Source: Bigelowiella natans CCMP2755 (taxonomy: Eukaryota > Cercozoa > Chlorarachniophyceae). Taken from it: a DNA stretch of 64,000 bases. Shown here in pieces: positions 11,218 to 22,836 of the stretch. The DNA lies in NCBI GenBank assembly GCA_000320545.1, contig ADNK01000407.1, positions 20,834 through 84,833 of the forward strand, given 5' to 3'. The notes below the pieces were generated by a model, which was given only the letters and a program-made list of their open reading frames with translations, did no database searches and was not told the origin of the DNA. Position 1 is the stretch's first letter. Each line of letters begins with the position of its first letter. A program made the position numbers and the translations under genes.

Positions 11218-12558
11218 TTCCCCCAGCGTGATTACACTCATTTATTAAAACTAGTGTTCTTTGGATCAGATATCCCAAGGCGAAATATGTAGGAAAGCTT
11301 TGTTAACTGCCACACTATCGTGCCGGATTCATCAAGACATTGAATAAGTATTTTTTAAATTGATTGCGGACTTTATTGCCGGGACAGTAGTTTTATTACG
11401 TATATAGTGCTCAGTATAGATTCGAAAGAAACTTCATGAGCAACAATGAAAAGCAAAATGTTACAAAAATACAGCCATTATTAAATTCAGGATTACTGTC
11501 TAGCTTTTATCTACGCGGAGTAGATGCTGTCATTCATTCACGTATCTAGTGACATCCACATACTACACAATACTACTAGTACACGTGGGATTGTTTCTTG
11601 CATGCAGTACGTATAGTGCAGCTGTAGCTGTTGCAAATCTAAGAGAACAATGTCAGCATGTACAGTAAAGTAAGTAGCAATTGCAAACAGGAGAAGCGCG
11701 CTTATCTTCTAGTCGATCTTGCACTTTTGTTTATATAGCTCACATCAAGCATTAGTTAGCCATTCTAGCATTTAGTACGATCTAGCCGCGGACCCCTGCA
11801 GATCGACCGTAGTGCTACCTAGGCTACATATATTCATGCTAGCGATACGTACGATATAAAGCAGAGTTGCATCTCAGCCAATAACGTAGTGCTTTTGGGT
11901 TACGCCTTTAATCGTTTTTTGCTGATCGGGAATTCCCAGATGTGCCTTTTGCTGTACTAGCTTATTTCTGTTGCACTACTATGAACTGCGAGAGAACAGA
12001 AGGTCGATCGTGGTGTATTTATATCGTGCTGTCAGCGTCCAATCCCGTCATGGTAGGCATATATGATAGTCTTTTAATCAGGTCTATGAACTTACAAAAA
12101 AGGGGGTCACCGAGACGAATGTAGCAGAGCAACCCATGAGCAGTCTACTAGCTACCATTCAAAATTAAGAATTGAGTTTCCGCTACGTGAGAGCAACTAG
12201 ACTATAGATGTCCTCTTTAAGTGTCCATGGTTGATCAGTTTCCATTACGACGCATGGCTTCACGCATGATGCAAATCATGCCACCTCCTCCTCTAGCATC
12301 TTAATGATACCTTACTCCTTACCAGCAAGCTAACTACAACAACAATCCTACGTGGGAGCGCCAACGTGATCTATGCGCAGGACTAGCAAACCCCTTGCCT
12401 GAACCAGGTGCAATTTCAGTTTCTTACGCATCATCATAGGCTGCATGACTTTTATATGCTTTTTATTTCTCCTCTGCATTTGATTCGGTGCTAATATAGA
12501 CAATGTGACCCTGCCTGAAGCATACTGCACAGGAAGTTTATGACCTCGGCTGCATACG
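11218..12558. other. Convergent intergenic island
   Basis: Spacer between the 3' ends of ALG14 and the membrane protein. The part from about 11500 to 12300 is rich in CTAG, TACGTA, GCATGC and GATC palindromes. No gene is seen; an open frame of 94 codons at 12348-12632 overlaps the end of the next gene and has no support. Confidence 0.55.
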
Positions 12559-14371
12559 TTATCCGCAGAGAAAACAAAAGAATCGACGAAGTGAATTGCA
12601 AACCTTAGAATAGAATCCAGGCACGTTCGCATAAAACAAGATGAAAGCGTTTATAGTCACCAAGAGCCAAAAGGGAATATCATCTTCGAAGCTGTACGAA
12701 TTGCTGTAGAACGTCTCCTGGACGAAATCGTCGAACCTTTGATTCTCTCTAAACCTGATGAATCCCACGAACATCCCTGCGACACCAACCACAGGACACA
12801 AAACAGCCAAAAATGCAAATACTGAGCTGAGATATTTTCGTGTGGCTGCTAGTCGCTGAGCTTCGTCGTTCGATGCTCTTGTAGGTGTGTGTGTGGCACG
12901 GGGAGAGCTGCCGCTCAGATGAGAAGATGGCTTGAACATCGTCGCTTTTTTCATCATCTTATTTTCAACAACGCCATTGCCCTTCTCGGTAGTATGCGAA
13001 GACTCCAAATTAGCCCCGCTCGCTGCTCCCACAGTCACAGTCCTCATCATGGAAGAATGGTTGCTCAAATTCGAAGGAGGATCTTCTCCCCCAGAAGTAT
13101 TGCTCTTTTTCTCTTCACCTGCTGCTGTTATTGCCGCTGCTGCTTTCGGTGGTAATTTGCCAGTAGTCCTAAGCTTGGGCTCTATCGCCACTGCTAGCCT
13201 CGTTGATGTGGGACTTTTCTTCCCCTCGGAGGTCGTTTTGCCAGTCGATGCGAAGAGGGTGGTGGTTGAATGCTCATCGATCAAATTATTGTTGCTGTTC
13301 GTGTGGGGAAGAGGAGGCACAGGGAGTGCTATTATTTGATCCGTGACCGCGCCACTGCTTCCTCCTTCTTCTGTTCCTAACTCTCGTGATGATGTTGCTG
13401 CCGCTGCTTGTTTCCTATGGCTACTACCACTTTGGGCAGGGAATGATGACTGCCTGTCTGATGCGATATCAATCGGATTCCGCTGTTGTTTACGCTGCCT
13501 ATCCCGCTGCTGCTCTGTAGTCGCAGAGCGGACCTGGTGTAGTGACAGCTGCTTCTCAGAGTTCAGAATCGTCCGCAACAAGCTGATCAAAATGTAGGGT
13601 ACAGATAAACTTAAGAAGGAAGTCGTGCTGGTTTGTAGACAAAATGTTTTTTAGGACAGTGGATCGTGAAAGAGTTGTTTGTATGGTACTTACACGTAGA
13701 AGAGATAGCCGGATATGATCCCAAAGATTACAAAGATTAGCGAAATTATTATAATAGATATGCCATTCCATCGAGTTTCATTTGTGATCAAGCTTGCAGC
13801 CACAACTAACGTGTTCCCTGCCAACAGAAATGTGACGATCGCAGCATAGAGTTTCCAATAGGGCACGTCGAGTGATCTAAGATGAATCCTTTGGACCGCC
13901 ATTGCTGCTGTAGTCATGATGCCAAATATCTGCAAGGAAACCATGAATCATCATCCTCCGCTGCTACTACCACTCCCATTCATCGGATTCATATGCATGA
14001 CGAAGGGATACTGTTTCTGATGAAATTTACGACTGCTTATCTAGTTTTTACAGCATATTGTGGATCATGATGGCGTGACCATGAACCCAATTGGCAAAGT
14101 TCCAAGTACACGGAAGATCACGAAAGCTTGCCAGGGGATTCCAATATAGAACCTGGAGTAGAGAAAAACAACTTTGATCATATTGTCAAAACATAATTCG
14201 TTGATACTGCAAATAAGTGGGTACTTACAATACGAAGAATATGTTGCCCACGATACACTCGCTTCAGTTGTGAATCCATGTATACGAAAGATGATGATAT
14301 CTCAGAAACTTTGCAGACGTTTTAAATGGAATGTCGATCTTACAGGATGGCCCCACGATGAAGCCAACGTT
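12559..14371 (-). CDS. Multi-pass membrane protein with a long disordered loop
   Basis: Unrecognised integral membrane protein, N-terminus not found. Exons seen: one ending 14344 (start unclear), 14261-14229, 14152-14110, 13929-13694, 13582-12559, all in phase. Hydrophobic segments: IVGNIFFVLFYIGIPW, IFGIMTTAAMAVQ, IVTFLLAGNTLVVAASLI, ISIIIISLIFVIFGIISGY. Then comes a loop of about 240 residues rich in Gln, Ser, Thr and Lys, then two more segments (VFAFLAVLCPVVGVAGMFV and IPFWLLVTINAFILFYA). A seven-helix protein of the plant TOM1/THH1 type is one possibility, but no diagnostic motif was seen. A short Arg/Phe/Cys tail ends the protein. Confidence 0.65.
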
Positions 14372-15135
14372 TAGTTCTTAAGGAGCAGTTGTGGAGCAGA
14401 AGCAAGACGCCCCATACCAGTTCAATCTCAATTAGCGCAATTTTAATCGTATTTGACACCACCCAACCAAGTGCCAGCCTTCTTCCCCCATTCGTTTCGA
14501 CCATTTGTGCGCCGAGAACTACTTTTTGTAGTCATTAGTGCATCTCTAGTAGAGTCAGCGCGCCCGATCTTCACAAACTTGAGCAATCATTCGAACCAAG
14601 GTAATTCCACCTGAAATTTCCCTTGCCAAGACAAAAAACAAAACAATAAAAATGTCGGGAAGCCAGAGATTTGTGCTGCTTTTTGTCCACGGGGCAGCGT
14701 CATCCTAACTTCGATCTCACTTCAACGGCAGCTTTTAGGCAAATTCGTTCAAAACAGACCTTTGTGTCTGGGCATTTGGGCATTTGGGCATTGGAGGCAT
14801 CTTCTAAACAACATATTTTCCACAAAAAAAAACGCCGATTTTTCGCAGAAAAGATCATATAAGAATACGCGACAACACGTCTTCCTTGTCGCACATTTAT
14901 TTAGATAAAATGAAAGCAGCGAAGTTACGATCTGAAAGTTCTTTGGGATTAGGATTTACGATTTTTTCGGGACAACCAATGCACATCTAAATGATATTCT
15001 TGATCATAGAATTTACGAAGTTTTCGGTACAATAAATGTCTAGATATTGTTGGTCAAATAATTTTAGATATTTTTGGTATAATAAATGTCTATTAGCTTA
15101 CTAGCGCCAGAGGTGGATTGACGCCACTAGGCCAG
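14372..15135. other. Divergent spacer before the SLC35C2-like gene
   Basis: About 760 AT-rich bases between a minus-strand gene and the transporter start. The missing first exon of the membrane protein is probably in the left part. The right part carries the degenerate repeats listed at 14952-15095. A short run of GGGCATTT units lies near 14770-14790. Confidence 0.4.
14952..15095 (+). repeat. Degenerate tandem repeat, about 50-57 bases per unit
   Basis: Two fuller units and a partial third share ATTTACGA or TTTTAGAT, then TTTTTCGG or TTTTTGG, then ACAATAAATGTCTA-like sequence. They lie 40-180 bases upstream of the SLC35C2-like start, so they could be promoter repeats or a fading minisatellite. 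Confidence 0.55.
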
Positions 15136-15930
15136 ATGGACGGCGTCGAGGCCGTCGAAGACCCGCCCCTCTCCCCAAGACCATTGATTCCAGCCTCAGA
15201 ATTGGGGGTTAGCGGTGACGTCGACGATGATGGTGATGGGGTCGTTGAGGGTTCCAGTCGTTTAAGTAGCATCAGAGCGAATTGCGGAAGAATTCTTAAT
15301 GACAACTGCTCTGAGGCCCTCTACGTGGTAAGCGGCGACGATAAGAAAACCCAGTTATCATGCATGCATGCGCTTAAACGCTCTTCGCTTAGGAGAGAGT
15401 TTTCAGACTTCCTTCTCCACAGTCCTTCGTTCCAATGATTATGGCATAGAGCGCATTGAGATTACCACCTCGCCCCAGTGAATTATTAATCTGAAACAAC
15501 TCCCCTACAGATCGCCTGGTTCACATGCAGCATTTTGTTCTCTCTTTACAACAAAGAAGTTTTAGGAGAGAAGGTAACGAAACAAAAGGAAAGGGGGAGG
15601 CAACAGTAGACGTGCATGCAGAAACACAAACACGCGAACGCAAACACGAGCACAAACACACAACACCTTGCTTTTATACTCCAGAACCTCAAGTTTCCTT
15701 GCCCCCTGCTGCTGACGTCGTCGAATTTTGTATGGCAATGGCTGGCGGCTGCCATCTTCGTGAAGAGCTACTCACGTGTTGGTCGCGTGATTTTCCTTCC
15801 TCATTTAGCGAGAAGAAGAAGAAGAAGAAGAAAAAGAAAAAGAAGGGGAAAATAGCAAGAGAAGAAGGAAGAGAGAAGAAAGCAATACGATTTGAAAATC
15901 ATAAGGAGTGTATAATGCCACATTATCAGG

Positions 15931-15981
<51 letters not shown>

Positions 15982-18440
15982 CAATGCGTAGAATGTTATA
16001 TGCAATGTGTATCCATAAAACATTTGTGTATGGGTGTGTGTTTCATTTATCATCATCATCATCATCATCATCATCATTGCAGGATCCATTGTGCAGCGTT
16101 CTGTGCCTGAAATATCGTGGGAAACCTATGGTTGGACGACTTATTGTTCTTGTAGTAGTAGCAGTAGTTGTAGGGTGATGGGAAGGAATGATTGAGGGGA
16201 GAAGAGGCGTGTGGGAGGACAGAGTTTCGATGTTGAAGATGAGCATGAGTTTGATGAAACAACATACAAACGGCTATTTGGCTGTGCGTGAACAGAACCC
16301 ATGGAACGCAGAAAATTTGGAAGAGAGGGACACAATAACATAGTATTACACCTAAAAATTTTTCCTATTACTTCGTGGTACTGTTGCTTGCGGTGATGGT
16401 CTGGTGTTGGTAAAGGATCGAAAGTGCTGCCATGCGCTATTGGACTCGCTCTGGTTGTTGTTGTTGTTGTTGTTGTTGCTGCTGCTGCTGCTGCTGACAA
16501 TGATGATATTCTTATCAATAATGATGATGACGATGATGATGATGACAATGACGACGATCATGATCATCAAGCGCATAGTTGTGGTCAAATTTGAACAACA
16601 CCATCTAATTTGTTGCAAATCCTAATACACACACACACACACACACACACATACACACACATTCACTCATACAATATATTTATAGTACATTTGTGTGTGT
16701 GTGTGTGTGTGTGTAAGTATGTTATGTATCTTTAAATCAGGATATTGCATTGTCGAATCTCTCTCTGGTGCACGTTACCGGTTTTACACACACACACACA
16801 CACGCACGCATGCACGCACGCACACTCACTCAGTCACAAATACATACACAGACACACATACACAGGACCTGAGATGAGGATGTTGTCTATTGCTAGAGTG
16901 TGAGAATCACCCTTCCAACAGCATTGATAGAGTGTGCATTCGTTGATTCCGCAGTCTCATTCTACACAATGGTCAAGGCGACAGCACCAATATTTGCCTT
17001 GGTAAATGTCTATGCACACACACACACATATATAAATAAATAAATAAATAAATAAATAAATATACATGGAAATGTAAATATTATTGTGTGCGTGTACTGT
17101 GTCGTGATTCTGCTGCATTTTCGTCGATCATGCTTGTTTGTGCTTGAATAAAAAAGAAATTATGACAGCATCAACTGAATATTATTTCCCGGCACGAAAG
17201 GCCATCTCTTAGAACAAAGAATCACAATCTTTCCACTTGATTCACAAAACCAGAATTCGATAAATCGTTCCAGCTTTTTTGTAACTCTATTTAATTTTTG
17301 GGTTTCTTTGTGTTCCTGCTATTTTGGTTGGTTTCCCCGGGTAGTTTTTCGGCTTACTTATGGGCCTGGAGGAGCCCGACGCGAAGGTACATCTTAGAAC
17401 CCTGGCCTACTACTTCGTCTAGTCAAACAACGAATAGATACTCTTGAGGAGGATTTCGTATCTTCTTCATCATGCGACAAGGAGAGCAAAAAAGGACACC
17501 GACCTCGTCACCACCACTATTATCTTGATCTTTGATGTCTTCCTTTGTGTCCCCAACTTTTGCAGGTGTTTGGCTCTGTAATTCTTATCGTTCTGGGCCT
17601 TTTCATGGCGACTCAGGTTGTTGATTGGCAATCTATCATCAATGCTAATATAAAAAAGATGATGACGCAAACTATCATTTCTATGGTAGTGGTAGTGGTG
17701 GTGGTGTGGTGGTGGCATTGCTGCTGAAAGACGTGTGGTAAATGTTACAGTCGTAGTCTACTTGTAGTAGGTAGTTATTGTACAAGAAACAAGTTGGTGT
17801 ATATTGGCAAAAAATGGCTGCTGAGAGATTTGCTGTTAGATTCATAGACAGCCTCTTCCATGTGTCTTGTTGTCCTATGATCACACATCATCACCATCAC
17901 CACCACATCGACGACATAACAATTACTTATGTATCAGGGGAACTCTGAGTTCAACATGACCGGATTCTTCCTTGTCTTCTTCGCGACAGTACTACTTATA
18001 CTTGCACTAGTAGTCGCAGCAGAATTAGTAGTAGCGGTAGTAGCGGTGGTAGTGATAGTAGTGGTAGTAGTGGTATTAGTGGTAGTAGTAGTAGTAGTAG
18101 TAGTAGTAGCGATATGACGGTATTACCACAAACCTGCACCCCATCAGATCGGATTATGTTCACGTTAGATTCTGTTTATTATTCAGATAATCTCTGGCCT
18201 CCGTTGGAACCTTTTGCAGATTTTAGTGCAGGGAGAGGAGTCGCTCCCCACCCCGATGCACGTGTTGGAAGTCGTGGCCCCCATCTCAGGGGTAGGAGGA
18301 AAGGGAGGAAGAAGCGGCGGGGGGACAAGGGGGGAGGATGTCGCACCAGCATCGACAGCAGGAAAAAGAAGAAATAGAACAAGTGGAGATTAGCCGTGGC
18401 GAATAGAAGACAATAAATAGATAATAAACATGGATTAAAC

Positions 18441-18494
<54 letters not shown>

Positions 18495-20126
18495 TGTTTG
18501 TGTGTCCCTTGTTTCCTCCTTTTCTTCTCGCCTCTTCCCCTGTCGGCATAGGTACTGATATTGGTGTTATCACTGTTATTCGAGACCCCATGGGTAGCGA
18601 ACTAACAAACTAACTAACAACAACATGACGACGTGTGCAGACAGAAAAATGAAGAAATAATTTTCATGATAGTGATAGTAAGGGTGTTAATGATTATAGT
18701 AAGCTTACAGGATTCTTTTTCCTTTCCCTCCTCCTTTTCCTCCTCCTCCTCCTCCTCCTTTTCTACGTTTCCAATCGTTGTCATCGTTGTCATGTTCCCG
18801 TCTTTCCTTCTCTTTGCCACATAAATAATTCCATCTCGTCTTTCCTTCTCCTTGCCACATAAATGATCCTCTTCTTCCTTCCCCAATATCTGGTCGGTTA
18901 ATCACTCTCACTAGGATGGGGCACTGAACCCGTTCTTCGATTCTCTGAAGGGATGGGAGGATATATCTCTTCTCGGTAGTAAATACTACGAGCGCCGATT
19001 CCTCACGGGAATCATATGTGAATCAAAGCTTGCCCTTTTCATGATTGTAGTCACACAATATCATTGTTCTGTTGTTCCCTCGCGTTGTTGCTGCGTTTCA
19101 GTGACTATGGGCGGGTTCTTAGCTATAGGCCTCTCCCTTTCGAGTTTGTGCGTGCTCCAACGAACAAGGTGTGGCGGAGAGGACGGGCAGGAAGGGGGGG
19201 GGAAAGAAGAAGAAGGGGGCGAAGAAGAAGGGGGCATTTGAAGAAGGGGGCTATGGTTGAAACCACGTCGTCATGTTAAACCTTTGTGCACTTTTCTGGA
19301 AAGGTTCCATAAGCATATGCAGATATAATTCAATTTAATAAGTTAATAATCACGAGAACATCTAAGGCGACATACTAATGACTTTACCTTCTTCAACACG
19401 GACATCTAGTGTGCTGATGTTTATGGCTTTTGGGGCCCTCAAAGAAGTGTTAACCGTTTGCTTTTCTGGTATTGCTCTTTATATCTCTTATCTGCCTTTT
19501 TTTGCACACGCATGCTACACACAAATACACACACACATTAACATACATACATACACTCACAAAACTCACCACTGCCCATCATCCATATTAATCGCCCTTC
19601 AGTACATCAATCCACTACTTTCCCCTCCCTCTTTCCTCATCCTCCTCTTCGTCCTCCTCCTCCTCCCAATCGCAGTGCTTATATACGGCGACGTAATAAC
19701 AACAAATTCGGTGTTTGGAATGGTACTAGTCTTGATGGGCGTGGTTCTCTACAAATACCACAGGCATAGTCGGTACGTGATCGGTATTGATAAGTAGTTT
19801 GTGGATCGATTTGCTTTTATATCCATCTTGGAATAACTTATGCCATTCGGTTGGAAAACTTCTGGAACAACCGATTATTTAATCTCTTAATCGCGGCATG
19901 ATTTTGTAAAATCAGGAGCCATCAGCATCAGGAAACTACAGAACTTAGTCCCTCCATACGTAACAATGTCGCTTATGAGGTGGCCAGCAGTATTAATAGC
20001 GGCGTCAATGGCAGATCACCATCTTCCCAAGTCGTCAAAAAGGATAATAATGGCCCTCCAACCAATCCGATGGAAAAGAAATCGCTACTAGATCCGCAAA
20101 GCCGTACCAGTTTTGATGAGATGTAG
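15136..20126 (+). CDS. SLC35C2-like nucleotide-sugar/triose-phosphate family transporter
   Basis: Golgi or ER sugar-nucleotide carrier of the TPT family, about 422 residues. Fifteen exons: 15136-15327, 15511-15573, 15685-15775, 16083-16116, 16899-17001, 17345-17386, 17566-17616, 17938-17988, 18187-18291, 18552-18593, 18915-18975, 19102-19168, 19410-19468, 19676-19772, 19916-20126. Family blocks: FSLYNKEVLG, FPCPLLLTSSNFVWQW, VSFYTMVKATAPIFAL, FNMTGFFLVFFAT, IISGLRWNLLQILVQ, FGALKEVLTVCF and LIYGDVITTNSVFGMVL. The N-terminus is acidic and cytosolic; the C-terminal tail of about 70 residues is hydrophilic. The join between exons 4 and 5 is the weakest (non-ideal donor at 16117), and the DxGLSN block expected there is not obvious. 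Many introns carry microsatellites. The substrate cannot be inferred. Confidence 0.88.
15933..15977 (+). repeat. (TA)n microsatellite
   Basis: A TA run in SLC35C2 intron 3, close to a (GAA)n run at about 15811-15845 and a (CAT)n run at about 16046-16077. Confidence 0.9.
18041..18112 (+). repeat. (GTA)n-type repeat
   Basis: Imperfect GTA/GTG triplets fill the intron between SLC35C2 exons 8 and 9. Confidence 0.85.
18447..18499 (+). repeat. Compound (CT)n(GT)n microsatellite
   Basis: A CT run turns directly into a GT run in the intron before SLC35C2 exon 10. Confidence 0.9.
18800..18875 (+). repeat. Tandem duplication in an SLC35C2 intron
   Basis: Two copies of a 38-base unit (GTCTTTCCTTCTCTTTGCC and onward to ATAAAT) lie back to back in the intron between exons 10 and 11, with a few differences. 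Confidence 0.75.
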
Positions 20127-20156
20127 CGTCGGTAGCAAATATGCTGCATTCATCAG

Positions 20157-20207
<51 letters not shown>

Positions 20208-21229
20208 TGTCAGTCACTAAACAACAAAATTTGCACGCATCATCATCCGCACACGCGTGCATCTCTAGATCTGCATGTCTAGACGTGCTAGCGTGGACCA
20301 GATGTGAGTGCAGCAGCAGCAACAACTCATGCACGCATCTAGACATCTTGCTGCGCACAATAGCAACTGCTAGACTGGTTCAAAAATTTCGTCATGAAGA
20401 TTCACTCGCCTCACCGGATGCACAAAATTTCTCTCACAATTGCGCGTAGCGCCTACAAGCAAGCCCGTGACAGTGTCCAGACCTAGAGACGTCAATCGAA
20501 AATGACTGCTTGAAAAGTCCATCACGTCATGCTAGCTAGCTAGCCTAGCACAGCTACAGGCAGCATGCATCGCATGCGAGCCAAAGCTAGCAAAGCGCGG
20601 TGGCAGCCTTTTCATGTTCCGGTTCACCCGTGCATTGATTCTAACATAACAAAGTGTCATTCTTTGGCAAATTTGAAGCATGTGACTTTGTTGAGCTGTC
20701 ACCGCACTCTCACACAACCAGACCCAGAAACTAGCAGCCAAGCTAGCTGTCGATCTGACCAGGCGTGCTAGCGTGCTAGCGTGCTCTGCAACAACACAAC
20801 GTTCAATGTTTTTGAATGATGTGCTAGGATACTTTTCTCGTCCGCTTCCTCCTTGCAATCGTGCTATGTCACTTTCTCACAGCTCCAATCGTTCCACATG
20901 CGTCCCCGCCTGCTGTCTAGCTGTTCCCTCATCTCGTCTCATCCCGAGAGTTGCAAATGGTGGTCACCCAGCTTCCCGAACATGTTGTAGCTAGAATCAC
21001 GGGGATGTTTAATGTGCGACATGTTAGTTAGTTTGAATGTAGAAGAAAAAAGGAGATCTGGGAGGGCAGCAGCAGAGCAACAACAGCATTAGTTAGATCT
21101 AGTTGTTATTCTGTTCGCATCCTTAACAACAATAACAACAACAACAACAACACCCGCATTCGCCGGCTGCGGCTGCAACTCGTCTGCACAGGGCACCGAA
21201 GTGCTCCTTCCACTCGGATCGTTTGCCAC
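20127..21229. other. Intergenic island between two plus-strand genes
   Basis: Begins with a (GT)n run at about 20158-20206, then sequence full of CTAG, GCATGC and ACGCGT palindromes (20240-20800), with a CTAGCTAGCTAG block near 20530. It lies between the transporter stop and the RING1 start, the only island of this kind not at a convergent junction. No gene is seen in it on either strand. Confidence 0.55.
20158..20206 (+). repeat. (GT)n microsatellite
   Basis: About 24 GT units just after the SLC35C2 stop codon, at the left edge of an intergenic island. Confidence 0.9.
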
Positions 21230-22836
21230 ATGCACAACAGGGTGGATTCCGAGGCAGTACAGAGGAAGAGAAGAGATGCAAAACGGGGTTGTGAACATGC
21301 ATTCGCGTTTCTCGGGGGGACTCAATACAACATGCCCCTTTCTTTTCTTACACGTTCATCAGGCACGAAGATTTCTTTGGACGGAATCTCGGAGGAGGAG
21401 CTCGGGAAAAGAATTTTTCAGGTAATAGCGTGGCATGAAGTGTGTCTATTTGTGCAGCCCTATAATTAATTTTTGCCAGATGGGTGAGATCGAGCTGAAG
21501 ACCTCGCAGGAGATACGTCCTGCAATTATGGGAAATAAGTGAGGAACTGTTTATACAACTCAGTCTTTCACTCTCCCACACATTGATTATGTATTTCAGA
21601 AAGGTGTCCATAAAAGTTCGAACCCTAAATTCTGACTTCACATGTCCAATCTGCCTTGGAATCTTACGGGATACAATGACGGTTATGGAATGTCTCCACC
21701 GCTTTTGTCGGGAGTGCATCGAGCTTTCGATCCGAATGGGGCAAAAACAGTGTCCTGCCTGCCGTAAGCTTCTTACCCTTCAACATAAAATTTGATGAAA
21801 GCCCGACTAATGATAAACATTCTTTCTCTCCTGTATTCCAGGTACAAGAGTTCCGTCTCGAAGGAATTTGAGAAAGGACGAGTATTTTGACTCACTAATT
21901 GCCAAGATCTATCCCGACCTAGACAAGGTTTATAAACCCGTTTTTAGCGTTTTTAACCCTTGCCATAAGTCAACTCATCAGATCAGCGAATATAGACGTA
22001 CCAAAATATGAATGCTGTAGGTATCCGAGGAAGAGGAAAACGAGATTAACCAACTCATATCGGAGCACAACACTGGCGCATATATTGAAAGTGTGGAGCA
22101 AGGGTCAGCTTCTTTCTACCAACGAATGTAGTTCGACTCCATGTAAATTTACGCACTATACATAGGTGCAGGACGCAAGATTCTACACGAAGGACACGGG
22201 TTGAATTCACTGGGGGCGGAAATTCAAGACATGGTTCCAATAGGAAAGGGAAATCATTCCGAGGACGTCATGTCGCCAAGCCTAAAGTACCAGTTTGTTT
22301 TAATTTACTTCAAATAACTTAGTTCCCTAACGCCATTGTTGTTCAAAGGATATGAGGATTGGATTCCGCATGCAACCAAATGAAGATGCAAAGTATCCAT
22401 TACCAAGATTGCAGACTAAGTCGCACAGCATATTCATTATCCTCCTTAATATTCTCATAACATTAAACTTTTTTTATTTGCAGGTACTTACGTTGCTTAA
22501 GATCGGCCACAATCTCTCAGATGCAGTCTTACCTTAACATCAAATTCGAAAGAAAGGGTCCGTTCGAAATATCGTTAAGAAAAAATAGAAGGTGACTCCC
22601 TGTGATATCTGTTCCAATCAAGAAATTGAAAATCGTGTAATTACTTGTCGATCAGAATAATTTGCCAAGATCATCAAACGTTGGATGAAATTGCGAAAAT
22701 GGCTGAAGGGTACACTGTGATTACACTTCATTCCTAAGCATCGAAGGCATAAATTATGTAATTTAGGGAGGATCTCGTGCTTGAGTACGCTTTACAGCGC
22801 AGAGATAGAAGTCAGGAAGGCGTATCGAAGGCATAA
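21230..22836 (+). CDS. RING1: RING1-type Polycomb E3 ubiquitin ligase
   Basis: RING1/RNF2 proteins are the catalytic subunit of Polycomb repressive complex 1 and monoubiquitinate histone H2A. Eleven exons in phase: 21230-21287, 21363-21421, 21480-21538, 21600-21763, 21842-21927, 22021-22103, 22166-22286, 22349-22419, 22484-22591, 22656-22709, 22767-22836, giving 310 residues. The block before the RING (ELKTSQEIRPAIM) and the C3HC4 RING (CPICLGILRDTMTVMEC-HRFC-CPACR) match the family, as does FDSLIAKIYP after it. A basic linker follows. The C-terminal RAWUL domain starts IGFRMQPNED and continues LQTKYLRCLRSATISQMQ, DHQTLDEIAKMAEG and DLVLEYALQRR. RAWUL binds the CBX/PHC-type partner in animals. 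The start ATG gives a basic leader (AVQRKRRDAKRG). Confidence 0.93.

Noticed and set aside
16404..16625. Regularly spaced short triplet runs resembling a repeat array
   Set aside because: They are plain GTT, GCT and GAT microsatellites in an intron, without the constant repeats and unique spacers of CRISPR; the DNA is eukaryotic.
17929..18117. Open frame ending in a Val run as a membrane protein
   Set aside because: Its first 17 codons are SLC35C2 exon 8; the rest reads through a GTA repeat in the intron.
22560..22620. Possible 15-base intron in RING1 (GTTAAG to ATAG)
   Set aside because: A normal GTGACT donor at 22592 joined to the acceptor at 22655 keeps the RAWUL frame, so no tiny nucleomorph-like intron is needed.
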